In this document: in pieces, positions 17,361 to 26,073 of the stretch | How positions within the stretch are numbered: the first letter of the stretch is position 1 | How the letters are laid out: the number at the start of each line of letters is the position of its first letter | Source of the DNA: CAUZIZ01 sp965219855 | GTDB taxonomy: Bacteria; Acidobacteriota; UBA6911; RPQK01; JAJDTT01 | Assembly (NCBI GenBank): GCA_965219855.1 | Contig: CBDCOR010000021.1 | Location: 124,001 to 188,000, forward strand | Direction of reading: 5' to 3' | Length of the DNA: 64,000 nucleotides | Notes under the pieces: model-generated | What the model was told of the DNA's origin: nothing | Seen by the model: only the letters and a program-made list of their open reading frames with translations | Databases searched by the model: none | Translations under genes and position numbers: made by a program

Positions 17361-17683
17361 CCTCCCTTGCTAACTGAGCTGATCGAGCAAGCATAGCATT
17401 TCCTCGCCGCAATAGAGTTCTTGCCCGAAGAAGGATGATGATGTCGCTCTCCAAGGAGTTTCTGCTTGACAGGAGCTAAGCCGGCACATAGAAGGGTAAG
17501 CCCCAGGTTCAAGATTCGGTAAGTGAGGGCACGATGTCTTCCCGAATGGGTCGGCAGTGGGTGTCGCTTCTCTCAGACACCTGGACTCTCGGGTTCAGGG
17601 TTTTGCATTTCTCGGATGCCGTCCTGAGCTAGGAGTACCCCCGACCTTCACATCTTATCCGGTCTACAAACAAGGAGAACTCA
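17361..17683. other. Intergenic region upstream of the spondin-domain gene
   Basis: 323 bp between divergently oriented genes. Apart from one promoter-like pair near 17466 and an AAGGAG ribosome site ending at about 17678, I see nothing in it. Confidence 0.5.
17466..17494 (+). promoter_or_regulatory. Possible sigma-70-type promoter
   Basis: TTGACA (17466-17471), a 17-bp spacer, then TAGAAG (17489-17494), 190 bp upstream of the spondin-domain gene. The -35 is perfect, the -10 only fair. Confidence 0.3.
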
Positions 17684-18371
17684 ATGAAATGGACTAAGGA
17701 AATCGCCCTGATCTGTGTGATTCTACTTTGCAGCTTGGGGGCCAGCACCCCTGCCTTCGCTCAAACTACGTATGAGGTCACGATTCACAACCTGACCCAG
17801 AACCAGGTGATCACACCTCCCGTGGTTGTGAGCCACAGTGGAGCTATGTCCCTCTTTACGGTGGGCCAACCCGTAATCCCTGAGTTGGCGACGCTGCCAG
17901 AGGAGGGAGACCCCGGGCCCCTGATGGGCTTGCTGCCGACGCTGCCCGCGGTGATGGATTTTGACGTGGGGCCCGGTCCCATACCTCCTGCCGGGTCCAT
18001 GACGCTACAGGTGATGAGTGCCCCTGGATTCAGACGCATTTCGGCAGTGGGAATGCTGGCAACCACCAACGATGCTTTTTTCGCCATTAGTGGCGTTCAG
18101 GTTCCGTTGCCCCCCACCCTGTTCTTTTTCCTGCCCTTCGAGCGTGCCAGAACGCTGAATGCCCCAGCCTATGACGCCGGCAGCGAGGCCGACTCCGAGT
18201 TATGTGCGTTCATACCCGGTCCTCCTTGCGGGAATAACCTTCACGATCCGGCCCCTCCCGAGGGGTTTGTTCATATCAGCAATGGGGTTCACGGTGTAGG
18301 CGACCTGCCAGCCGATGGATACGATCTGGCACAATCCTGTCGCCCGCGTCAGGATTGTCCGTATGGACTGA
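17684..18371 (+). pseudogene. Secreted spondin_N-domain protein with a 3' frameshift
   Basis: The signal peptide (MKWTKEIALICVILLCSLGA, cut after AFA) is followed by a spondin_N domain: ITPPVVVSHSGAMSLFTVGQ, AVGMLATTNDAFFAI, AYDAGSEADSELCAFIPGPP and GFVHISNGVHGVGDL. The function of bacterial members is unknown; they are extracellular. The family normally closes with YDWRNPVARVxI. Here an extra C in TACGATCTGG (about 18321-18330) moves that block out of frame: reading WHNPVARVRIVRMD-stop ends at 18371. The uncorrected frame instead runs to 18490 with an unrelated cysteine-rich tail. The extra base could be a real mutation or a sequencing error. AAGGAG lies 5 bp before the ATG. Confidence 0.8.
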
Positions 18372-18547
18372 GCCGCCGAGAATTAGCGGTCGCAACGGTT
18401 CTGTACCGCGGTGACTGCTTTATTACGGATGCGCCTCTGGGAGCAGGCTGCGGATTCTGTGGCCTGATCCCGGGCGCCTCCGATCTGTAGTGCTTCCCTT
18501 CAGCCCGTCAGCAGCCACGCAAGATCGTTCAACTTCAGTCCAGAGGT

Positions 18548-18628
18548 CGTAGCGGTGGTCTCTAGGCCGCCGCGCCGCGAGCCGGCGCGAGGGAAGAAGG
18601 ATTCTTCGCCCGGGAGACCGAAGCTACG
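18548..18628 (-). repeat. Dispersed palindromic repeat, copy 1
   Basis: Read on the minus strand it runs CGTAGCTTCGGTCTCCCGGG ... GAGACCACCGCTACG, with complementary ends (GTAGC/GCTAC) and internal hairpins. Copies 2 (22437) and 3 (42439) share the CGTAGCTTYGGNCTCC beginning and CCACCGCTACG ending. The intergenic stretch 18372-18733 holds nothing else I recognise. Confidence 0.7.
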
Positions 18629-18733
18629 ATCGGGTTTTAGATAAGGCATCGGCACTGTACACTACCGCTCACCGAAGCCGGATTGGGGAGGACCTGACAC
18701 TTTCCTGTTTTGAATTTCGAAAGGAGTGGAGTG

Positions 18734-19051
18734 ATGAAGACGAATCGAGTGTTGGAGAAGCTGAAGAAGGACGAGGCAGTGTGCATGGCGTGCCCGACGC
18801 CTTATGTGTCGCCAAAGCTCATCGAGATGATCGGTCTGATCGGGTTCGATGGTATCTGGATCGACATGGAACACCAGGACTATTCGTTTGATCAGGTCTT
18901 CAATAGTATCCCGGTGGGAAGTCCCGACGCCGCTCAATCCTATTACGACAAGGGGGCTCGCTTCTTTGTCTGCGGCGCAGCCATTGTCCTGTTACAGCAA
19001 GGTTACTCCAAGATCTGGAACGAGTTTGCCTCGATCTTCAGATCAGGGTAA
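18734..19051 (+). pseudogene. HpcH/HpaI aldolase with a large internal deletion
   Basis: 105 codons fuse the two ends of a 2-keto-3-deoxy-sugar-acid (HpcH/HpaI, class II pyruvate-dependent) aldolase. The N-terminal piece reads VLEKLKKDEAVCMAC ... IGLIGFDGIWIDMEHQDYSF and contains the start of the barrel. It is joined after FDQVFNSIPVGSP to the C-terminal piece AAQSYYDKGARFFVCGAA. The roughly 150 residues between, including the metal ligands and catalytic arginine region, are missing; full proteins are about 250-260 residues. AAAGGAG lies 8 bp before the ATG. The deletion is in frame, so a short product could still be made but should be inactive. Confidence 0.8.
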
Positions 19052-19073
19052 ACGGAAAGTCTACCGACTGACC

Positions 19074-20072
19074 TCACAGTCTGCCCACGTGTGAAACCAG
19101 TTGGATCGGGACCGGGATGAAGGTGAGAAGAAAGATCAGAAGTCCCAAGATGGCCAGGATCCATCGACCCCGGCCCAGCTGAGTCAACCCGGTTTGGGGA
19201 GGTGGATGTCGGAACCCCAGGAATACAATGATCACGGCAAAGAGAAGGTACCCCAGCATCGGCCACGACATGAGACTGATCAGGACGAGTCCCACAAAGG
19301 TGATATACGAGACGGTCCGGTGTCCACGCGCTCCGAACAGGGCGTATACGATGTGGCCCCCGTCTAGCTGACCTATGGGTAGCAGGTTCAGGCTTGTCGC
19401 CAATAGGCCGAACCAGGCCGCCCACCCGATTGGGTGCAGGCTGATGCTGGATCCATCCGAAGCGGTGTAGAAAAGTGTGGCTGCCCACTGGAAGAGAAGG
19501 GGTTCACCGAATTCCCAGGTTTGGTCAACTGGCGCGTGGAACACGAACTCCTTCGAATTCAGAAGTCCGATGATCAAAGCAGGGATGATGAAGATGAAGC
19601 CCCCTAAAGGGCCCGCAATTCCCACATCGAATAGCTGCCGCCGATCGCGGAATGCCGACTTTATTCGGATGACGGCTCCGAAGGTGCCGAATGGGTTGAG
19701 GATTGGGGGAGCCGGGATCGCATAGGGAAGGGTGGCTTCGATCCCGTAGTACCTGCAGGTAAGATAATGTCCCATTTCATGGGAGAGTAGAATGGTGAGG
19801 ATGGTTAGAGCGAAAGGAAGGCCCAGCAGGATCTGGGCAGGATCGTCCCAGGTCGCCAGGAGGAGTCGGGCCAGCGTGTCTGCCTCGTAGTCCGAGACGA
19901 AGTTGACGTGGAAGAAGAATCCGGCAAGGAGCGTGCTCAGGGAGGTGAGCAGCAACATCAGGGCCGGGAGGAATCGCTTGGGCTGCGCTTGACTCGAGGG
20001 TCCTAGCGGCTTGGATTCAGGGAAGGGAGCGGGTGCCTGAACGCCTGCCTGGAGAGAGGAATCGTCGTTCAA
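19074..20072 (-). CDS. Site-2 protease-like M50 membrane metallopeptidase
   Basis: 332 residues with about six hydrophobic segments. HEMGH (H98, E99, H102) supplies two zinc ligands and the catalytic glutamate. The third ligand is in NLLPIGQLDGGHI near residue 245, the arrangement of intramembrane site-2 proteases. Between them are PAPPILNPFGTFGAVI and IAGPLGGFIF. It is close to the S2P type without PDZ domains found in cyanobacteria and many other bacteria. The role (cleaving anti-sigma factors or signal-peptide remnants) is not indicated by neighbours. The HU gene lies 18 bp upstream on the same strand, so they probably share a transcript. Confidence 0.88.
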   Translation of the reverse strand: MNDDSSLQAGVQAPAPFPESKPLGPSSQAQPKRFLPALMLLLTSLSTLLAGFFFHVNFVSDYEADTLARLLLATWDDPAQILLGLPFALTILTILLSHEMGHYLTCRYYGIEATLPYAIPAPPILNPFGTFGAVIRIKSAFRDRRQLFDVGIAGPLGGFIFIIPALIIGLLNSKEFVFHAPVDQTWEFGEPLLFQWAATLFYTASDGSSISLHPIGWAAWFGLLATSLNLLPIGQLDGGHIVYALFGARGHRTVSYITFVGLVLISLMSWPMLGYLLFAVIIVFLGFRHPPPQTGLTQLGRGRWILAILGLLIFLLTFIPVPIQLVSHVGRL

Positions 20073-20090
20073 GTTAAGAAGACCAGCACG

Positions 20091-20357
20091 CTAACTCCTA
20101 CGAACGTCTTTGCCGGGTTTGTAGCGTACCGTTTTTCCCGGGGGAATGGGTACCTCAGCTCCGGTTCTGGGATTGCGTCCGATGCCACTCTTACGGGGCT
20201 TGACCACGAAGACGCCAAAACCGCGTAGCTCGATGCGCTCCCCTTCTTTCATAGCGTTCTTCAGGGCATCTATGACGCAGTCTACAGCCTCCTCTGCTCT
20301 CACCTTGGTCATGCCCATTCTTCCAGAAACACGCGCCACAATGTCCTGTTTAATCAC
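20091..20357 (-). CDS. HU/IHF-family DNA-binding protein
   Basis: 88 residues of the histone-like HU/IHF fold. Two N-terminal helices are followed by IELRGFGVFVVKPRKSGIGR and the DNA-clasping arm GRNPRTGAEVPIPPGKTVRY with the conserved RNPRTG and the intercalating proline region. It bends and compacts DNA as a dimer. The start is GTG at 20357, with GGAGG (20370-20374) 13 bp upstream. A good sigma-70-type promoter lies at 20391-20419. HU versus IHF cannot be decided by eye. Confidence 0.95.
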   Translation of the reverse strand: MIKQDIVARVSGRMGMTKVRAEEAVDCVIDALKNAMKEGERIELRGFGVFVVKPRKSGIGRNPRTGAEVPIPPGKTVRYKPGKDVRRS

Positions 20358-20390
20358 TGTGTCTTGGTTCCTCCATAAGTTGTTAGCGTG

Positions 20391-20419
20391 AATCTACTTG
20401 CATTGGATCACGCTGTCAA
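20391..20419 (-). promoter_or_regulatory. Sigma-70-type promoter of the HU gene
   Basis: On the minus strand TTGACA (20419-20414), a 17-bp spacer and TAGATT (20396-20391), 34 bp upstream of the HU GTG start, followed by GGAGG at 20374-20370. Consensus -35, near-consensus -10. Confidence 0.55.
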
Positions 20420-20645
20420 GACTGCATCGATTTCCGTGATTGGGTTCCTCCAACTAAAGGATGTTTACCTCGGAAGGATGTTGACCTCTGTCACCCGACT
20501 GGGCGGCCCTGGAATCAGGTCATCCGGGATCAGCTCGGGATAGGGGCGACTGCAGCCGATGGTCCAAAGGTTTCGTATAATGGCCGGGCAGGAGATATAC
20601 CCGAGTCCAGCAGCAATGCGAGCAGACGCAGTCAACATCCAGGAG

Positions 20646-22385
20646 ATGCGACCAGCACGAGCGTTCCTCCATGGAAACGAGATCATCCTCGTCTGGCTCG
20701 TTCTCGTGACCTGCCTTCCGGCCTTCTCCCAGCAACCCGGTACCCTGATGGATGCGGCCTTTAGGGGCGAGAGCCGTTTGGTTGAGACGCTTATCGACCA
20801 GGGGGCCAACGTCAACCAGAGGGATAAGGACAGTCTCACTCCGCTGATTTATGCCGTGCTGGGGGGACACGTTGAAACCGTGAAGGTTTTGCTGTCCCGC
20901 GGGGCCGACCGAGCTCTCAGGGCCGGGGATGGAGCAAAACCCGCGATGGTTGCCGCAGGCGCGGGTCATTTAGCCATTCTCCAGATCCTGCTGGAGAAGG
21001 ACACTGAGGTGAACGCCCGAGACTCCACTGGGCATACCGCCTTGATCTGGGGGATTCTCGGGGGACAGATCGGAGTCGTGAAAGCCTTGTTGGATGCCGG
21101 AGCGGATCCCAACGCGAGAGATAAGATGGGATGGACCGCGCTGATGCGGGCGATTCATCAAGGGGACACTGCCCTTGTCGAAGCACTGCTGAATCGGGGT
21201 GCGGATGCGACCAGGGGTAGTCAGGACGGCTGGACGGCCTTGGGTCTAGCGTCTCTTCGGAGGGATGCCGCCACCGTCAAAGCGTTACTGGAACGCGGCG
21301 CGGACGCGAACTCTATGGCGAGTGATGGTCTGAGCATCCTCATGCACGCCACCTCGGAAGGGCACAGTCATATTGTGGAACTGCTGTTGGTTCACGGGGG
21401 CGACTCAAACTTCAGGGACCAGGAGGGTGCTACCCCACTTATGGCAGCGACCTACTAAGGGTTCACCGAGACAGTGAAGGTCCTCCTGGAACAGGGAGCA
21501 AATGTGGACTTGAAGGACAACACGGGGAGAAGCGCGCTGATGCATGCCGCCTGGCGCGGACGCGCCGAGGAAGTCAAACTGCTTCTGAGCCACGGGGCCG
21601 ACGTGAGCTTGAAGTCTCGAGAAGGCCAGACGGCGATAGACTTCGCCGTCTGGAACGACCATTCCTCAGTGGTGGAAATCCTGTTGGCGGACAGCAGCAA
21701 GGTTAACACCAAGGATGAGATGGGCCTCACACCCTTGGGCCATGCGGCGATCGAGGGCCACTTGACTACGGTGAAGACCTTGATTTCCAAGGGTGCGGAG
21801 ATCAATACCGGCGACAGCGGGGGCCGCACTCCCCTCATGCATGCGTCCCTGAACGGTCACATCTCGGTGGTGGAAACGTTGATCGCGGGCGGTGCCGACA
21901 TCAATGTGAAAAGTGTCGATGGCTGGACCGCTTTGGGACTCGCCCTGATTCACGATCATTCCGCCGTGGTGGAAGCCCTGCTGGCGCAGGACAGTGATGT
22001 TAATGTGAAACTCAAAGAGGGGCAGACGGCTCTCGGACTGGCGGCGTACCGGGGCCGAAGCGCCCTGGTAGAGCTGTTGTTGCGGCATGGCGCCAAAGTG
22101 AACGCGCAAAACAACGAGGGACAAACCGCCCTGGGGTTTGCTGCCTTTCAAGGTTTTACCGGCACCGTAGAAGCGTTGGTCTCAGAGGGTGCCGATGTGA
22201 ACTCACGGGACCATCGCGGCCGCACACCGCTGATGCACGCTGTTTGGAATGGACACGGTCCCGTCGTCCAGATCCTGCTGGCCAAGGGGGCTATGGTTAA
22301 CACAAAAGACGAAGCGGGCTCCACCGCCCTGGAAATTGCCCGATCGAGAGGCCAGACAGCCACGGCCGACCTGCTTCTCGAGTAG
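20646..22385 (+). pseudogene. Secreted ankyrin-repeat protein interrupted by an in-frame TAA
   Basis: About 580 codons forming a signal peptide (FLHGNEIILVWLVLVTCLPA then FSQQ) and some sixteen 33-residue ankyrin repeats of the pattern GxTPLMxAAxxGHxxVVxxLLxxGADVNxxD. A TAA at 21456-21458 interrupts the frame where the consensus has tyrosine: PLMAATY-stop-GFTETVKVLL. The same frame continues without shift to 22385, so a single substitution (TAC or TAT to TAA) explains it. Upstream translation would yield about 270 residues. The start at 20646 is chosen because it gives a short basic n-region before the hydrophobic core; 20559 and 20616 are alternative ATGs. Ankyrin proteins mediate protein contacts and are common in symbionts, but the partner is unknown. 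Confidence 0.85.
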
Positions 22386-22436
22386 GTTGGCGGCAGAATC
22401 TCCCTGTTCGCAACCGCTGAAACTTCATTGGCGAAT

Positions 22437-22524
22437 GTAGCTTTGGCCTCCAGGCCGAAGTCTTACTTTTCCGAGCCTTTGGCTCGGACGGCGGCTTGAT
22501 TGGCGAATGGAGCCCACCGCTACG
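22437..22524 (+). repeat. Dispersed palindromic repeat, copy 2
   Basis: GTAGCTTTGGCCTCCAGGCC ... CCCACCGCTACG, with a GAGCCTTTGGCTC hairpin inside. Similarity to copy 3 (42439) extends about 20 bp further upstream (GCTGAAACTTxATTGG), so the full unit is about 110 bp. Confidence 0.75.
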
Positions 22525-22705
22525 CCGGACCCAAAGTTTTCCCCTGAATGATCCAGCGCAGCTGCCACAACCCGCACCTGGAAGATGTAGGGAAACCGGG
22601 ATATCATCTAGCCTCACATCACAACCGTCCACGGGTGTAGGCTATCAAACCATTCGGACCTGGGTACTCCCACGGGCCGAGCTGCAGAAGGGACCCTGAA
22701 AACTA

Positions 22706-24593
22706 ATGAAGATCAAGGTTGGAATGTCAGTGCTGGCGATCACGATTCTGGACATGGGGCTGGCAGCGGAAGAGCCGAAGGGCCCGGTTCAGGTTCGTAT
22801 TCGCAAGAACGTCATGGTGGCAGCTCGTGACGGTGTCCACCTCGCCACGGGATATCTACCTTCCGGGATAGCGAGACGACCCCACCCGGTCCCTTTCCCG
22901 CGATCTTGATACGCAGCCCCTATGGAAAAGGAGAGGACAGCCAAAGTGGCTGGGTTCTTTACCACACGGGGCTACGCCGTGGCGGTCCAGGATGTGCGAG
23001 GCCGCTACGACTCGGAAGGAGAGTTCTACATCTACGTCAACGAGGCCGAGGACGGATACGACGCCCTGGAGTGGGTAGCGGCCCAACCCTGGTGCAACGG
23101 GGACGTAGGGACCTACGGAGGCTCCTACCTGGCCGCCACCCAGAACGCCCTGGCAGTCCTGAAACCCACCGCACCTGCGAACCATGTTCGTATACGTAGG
23201 CACCTCCAACTACGTGGAGGATGGGGCCGGTCGTGGCGGCGCCTTTGCCCTCCTTCACAACCTTGCCTATGGCTTCCGTCTGGCGCAGTGGGGCAAGGAG
23301 GCCCGCTCCAGAGATCCGGAGGAAGAAGAGGACTCCTTCTCTTTCGCGGCGCTGACCCGCGCCAATGACCAGCTGGCCAGCTGGCTCCAGGCGGCTCCCC
23401 TGAAGTCCACTTCTCCTCTCGCCTGGGCCCCGTCCTACAGTCGTTGGTATGCCGACTGGCGGGCCCACCCTACCTACGATGAGTACTGGAAGCAGAATGG
23501 TTACAACTTTGAGGAACATCATTCCCGCTATCCCGACATTCCGATCTGCTTCGTGGGAGGCTGGTATGACATCTTCAAGCGCGGAACGCTGAAGAACTTC
23601 GAGGGACTCTCGGGCCGCCGATCTTATGTCAAGCTTCTGATGGGACCCTGGACACATTCCACCGGGTTGACCTATGCGGGTGACGTGGATTTTGGAGCGG
23701 CCGCAAAGATGAAGCTGCAGGAGCTGGGAGCTCGCTGGTTCGATCAGTTCCTCCAGAACAAGGCTCTGGAACTGGAGCAGGAGCCTCCCGTCGAATACTT
23801 CGTGATGGGGGCCGCGTCTACGGTGCGCAACGCTAAGGGAAGGCTGCAGAGCGGAGGTGAGTGGAAGACAGCCCCTTCTTGGCCTCCTCCTGGGCAAGAG
23901 GAGCGCAGTTTCTACTTGGGTGACAATGGTAGTCTGCTGGAGAACCCCGGCAAGACGGAGACCAGCAGCCGCTTCGAGTATGATCCCCGGACTCCGGTAC
24001 CCACCATTGGTGGCAACATCGATTCAGGGAAATTGCTGGTCCGCCGGGGCGCCCAGAATCAGGTGCCACGAGAGGGCGATTTTGCGGCTAGCAACCAGCT
24101 CCCCCTTTCGGCCCGCTCCGACGTTCTCTCCTTCCAGACCCCAGTCCTCGAGGAGGCGGTGGAGATTGCCGGTCCCCTGCGGGTCAAGCTCTGGGTCTCT
24201 TCTACTGCACCAGATACGGACTTCACGGCCAAGGTGATGGACGTCTACCCGCCCTCAGCGGATTATCCTGAAGGGTATGCCATGAATCTGGAAGACGGCA
24301 TTCTGAGGGTCCGGTTCCGAAACTCGAGGGAGCGAGAGAAGCTGATAGAACCGGGAAAGGTGTACCCCATCGAGATTGACCTGTGGGCGACCGCCAACCG
24401 CTTCGCTCCAGGCCACCGCATCCGGCTGGATATTTCCAGCAGCAACTTTCCCTTCTACGATGTCAACCCCAACACCGGAGAGAGATTGGGTCGCCACACC
24501 CACATGAAGTCTGCCATCAACACGATCTACCGCGGGCCCAGTCGCCCGTCAGCCTTGATCCTTTCGGTGATGTACGGGGGTAGTATCGGTTAG
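22706..24593 (+). pseudogene. S15-family CocE/NonD hydrolase with several frameshifts
   Basis: Once a secreted alpha/beta-hydrolase of the X-Pro dipeptidyl-peptidase (S15/CocE/NonD) family, about 625 residues. A signal-like start MKIKVGMSVLAITILDMGLA is followed by RDGVHLAT, then DIYLP and DSETTPPGPFPAILIRSPYG, each in a new frame. ERTAKVAGFFTTRGYAVAVQ and the nucleophile GTYGGSYLAATQ follow. From 23184 one long frame runs to the end, including the C-terminal jelly-roll (FQTPVLEEAVEIAGPLRVKL). Four +1 shifts are needed, near 22849, 22870, 22925 and 23163, each at a short G, A or C run (CGGGGA-, CCGGG-, GGAAAAGG-, AAACCC-like). Either a decayed gene or homopolymer sequencing errors. Confidence 0.85.
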
Positions 24594-24602
24594 TGCAGGT
24601 AG

Positions 24603-26069
24603 CTACGCGAGTATCTCTTCGACCACCCTTCCGTGCACGTCGGTGAGACGAAAGTCTTGGCCCTGGTACTTGAATGTCAGTTTGGTGTGTCCGATCCCAA
24701 GACAGTGCAGGATGGTGGCCTGAAGGTCGTGAACGTGGACTGGGTCTTGTGTGATGTTGTAGCAGTAGTCGTCAGTCTCTCCCAGGGTCATGCCGGATTT
24801 CACACCGCCACCCGCCATCCACATCGTAAAACAGCGGGGGTGGTGATCGCGGCCGTAATCGTCCTCACGCAGTATGCCCTGGCAGTACACCGTTCGGCCG
24901 AACTCCCCTCCCCAAACCACCAGCGTGTCGTCCAGCATACCCCGCTGTTTGAGATCCTGGACGAGAGCCGCGGAGGCTTGATCCGTGGCCAAGCACTGTT
25001 TTGGGAGCGCGGTAGGGAGCTTCCCATGCTGATCCCAGCCTCGATGGAAAAGCTGGATGAAGCGCACGCCTCTCTCCGCCAGTCGCCGTGCCAGGAGACA
25101 GTTGGAGGCGAAGGTTCCTGGTTTCCTGGCATCGTCACCGTAAAGTTTGAACGTCGACTCGGGCTCGTCTGAAAGATCGGTGAGCTTGGGTACGGAGGCC
25201 TGCATCCGAAACGCCATTTCGTATTGAGAGATTCGGGTCGAGATCTCGGGGTCAGCAAACTCCTCAAACTTCATCTGGTTCAAGCGGTTCAAGGCATCCA
25301 GGAAGTGTCGCCGATTCTTACGGCTGAATCCCTGGGGATCGGACAGATAGAGGACCGGATCTCCCACGGATCGGAACTTGACCCCTTGGTAGCGGGTGGG
25401 CAGAAAACCGCTTCCCCAGAGGCGGTCGTAGAGGGGCTGGCCTCCCGTCCCCTGGGTGACCATCACCACGAAGGCTGGGAGGTCCTCGCTCTCGCTTCCC
25501 AGACCGTAAGAAAGCCAGGCACCGAAGCTGGGACGGCCGGCAATCTGGGCTCCGGTGAGGAGAAAAGTAATCGCCGGGTCATGATTGATGGCTTCGGTGT
25601 ACATCGACTTGATGAAGCACAGTTCGTCTGCCAGCTTGGCCGTGTGGGGCAGTAACTCACTGACCCAGGCCCCTGATTCGCCGTGTTGGGCGAACTGGAA
25701 GCTCGAGGGCACCACCGGGAATCGGTCCTGGGTGGAGGTCATCGCCGTCAGGCGCTGCCCCTGACGGATTGAATCGGGCAAATCCTGTCCGCGTCGTTCC
25801 TGCAGCAAGGGCTTGTAGTCGAAGAGTTCCATCTGCGAGGGTCCACCGGACTGGAACAGCCAGATGATGCGGCGTGCCTTGGGGGCGAAGTGGGGCAGAC
25901 CTGGAAGCGCTGGGTAAGGTCTGCCCGCGGGCTCTACTGCCGAGGTCTTTGCGGCTGCGAAGCCACCGCCCGCCATCGTCGCCAGAGCAGCCCTGCCGAT
26001 GCCTCCGGAGCTGGAACCCAGGAAGTAGCGTCTGGTCATCAATCGCCGGTATTCCCCCTGAGAATCCAT
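24603..26069 (-). CDS. DUF1501 protein, Tat-exported (module 1)
   Basis: 488-residue member of the DUF1501 family, which is related to alkaline-phosphatase/sulfatase-like folds. It carries an RRYFLGSSSGGIGRAAL twin-arginine signal near residue 13 and begins the mature domain at PHFAPKARRIIWLFQSGGPS. VVWGGEFGRT and DHHPRCFTMWMAGGGVKSG near the C-terminus are the family's signature. The biochemical activity is not established. Its stop is 9 bp from the preceding S15 relic's end (convergent). The PSCyt gene lies 4 bp upstream on the same strand, so the two form an operon. Confidence 0.9.
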   Translation of the reverse strand: MDSQGEYRRLMTRRYFLGSSSGGIGRAALATMAGGGFAAAKTSAVEPAGRPYPALPGLPHFAPKARRIIWLFQSGGPSQMELFDYKPLLQERRGQDLPDSIRQGQRLTAMTSTQDRFPVVPSSFQFAQHGESGAWVSELLPHTAKLADELCFIKSMYTEAINHDPAITFLLTGAQIAGRPSFGAWLSYGLGSESEDLPAFVVMVTQGTGGQPLYDRLWGSGFLPTRYQGVKFRSVGDPVLYLSDPQGFSRKNRRHFLDALNRLNQMKFEEFADPEISTRISQYEMAFRMQASVPKLTDLSDEPESTFKLYGDDARKPGTFASNCLLARRLAERGVRFIQLFHRGWDQHGKLPTALPKQCLATDQASAALVQDLKQRGMLDDTLVVWGGEFGRTVYCQGILREDDYGRDHHPRCFTMWMAGGGVKSGMTLGETDDYCYNITQDPVHVHDLQATILHCLGIGHTKLTFKYQGQDFRLTDVHGRVVEEILA

Positions 26070-26073
26070 CTAT

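Noticed and set aside
23037..23897. 286-codon minus-strand frame inside the S15 hydrolase relic
   Set aside because: Plus-strand sequence carries the hydrolase motifs; the antisense text is arginine-rich and meaningless.
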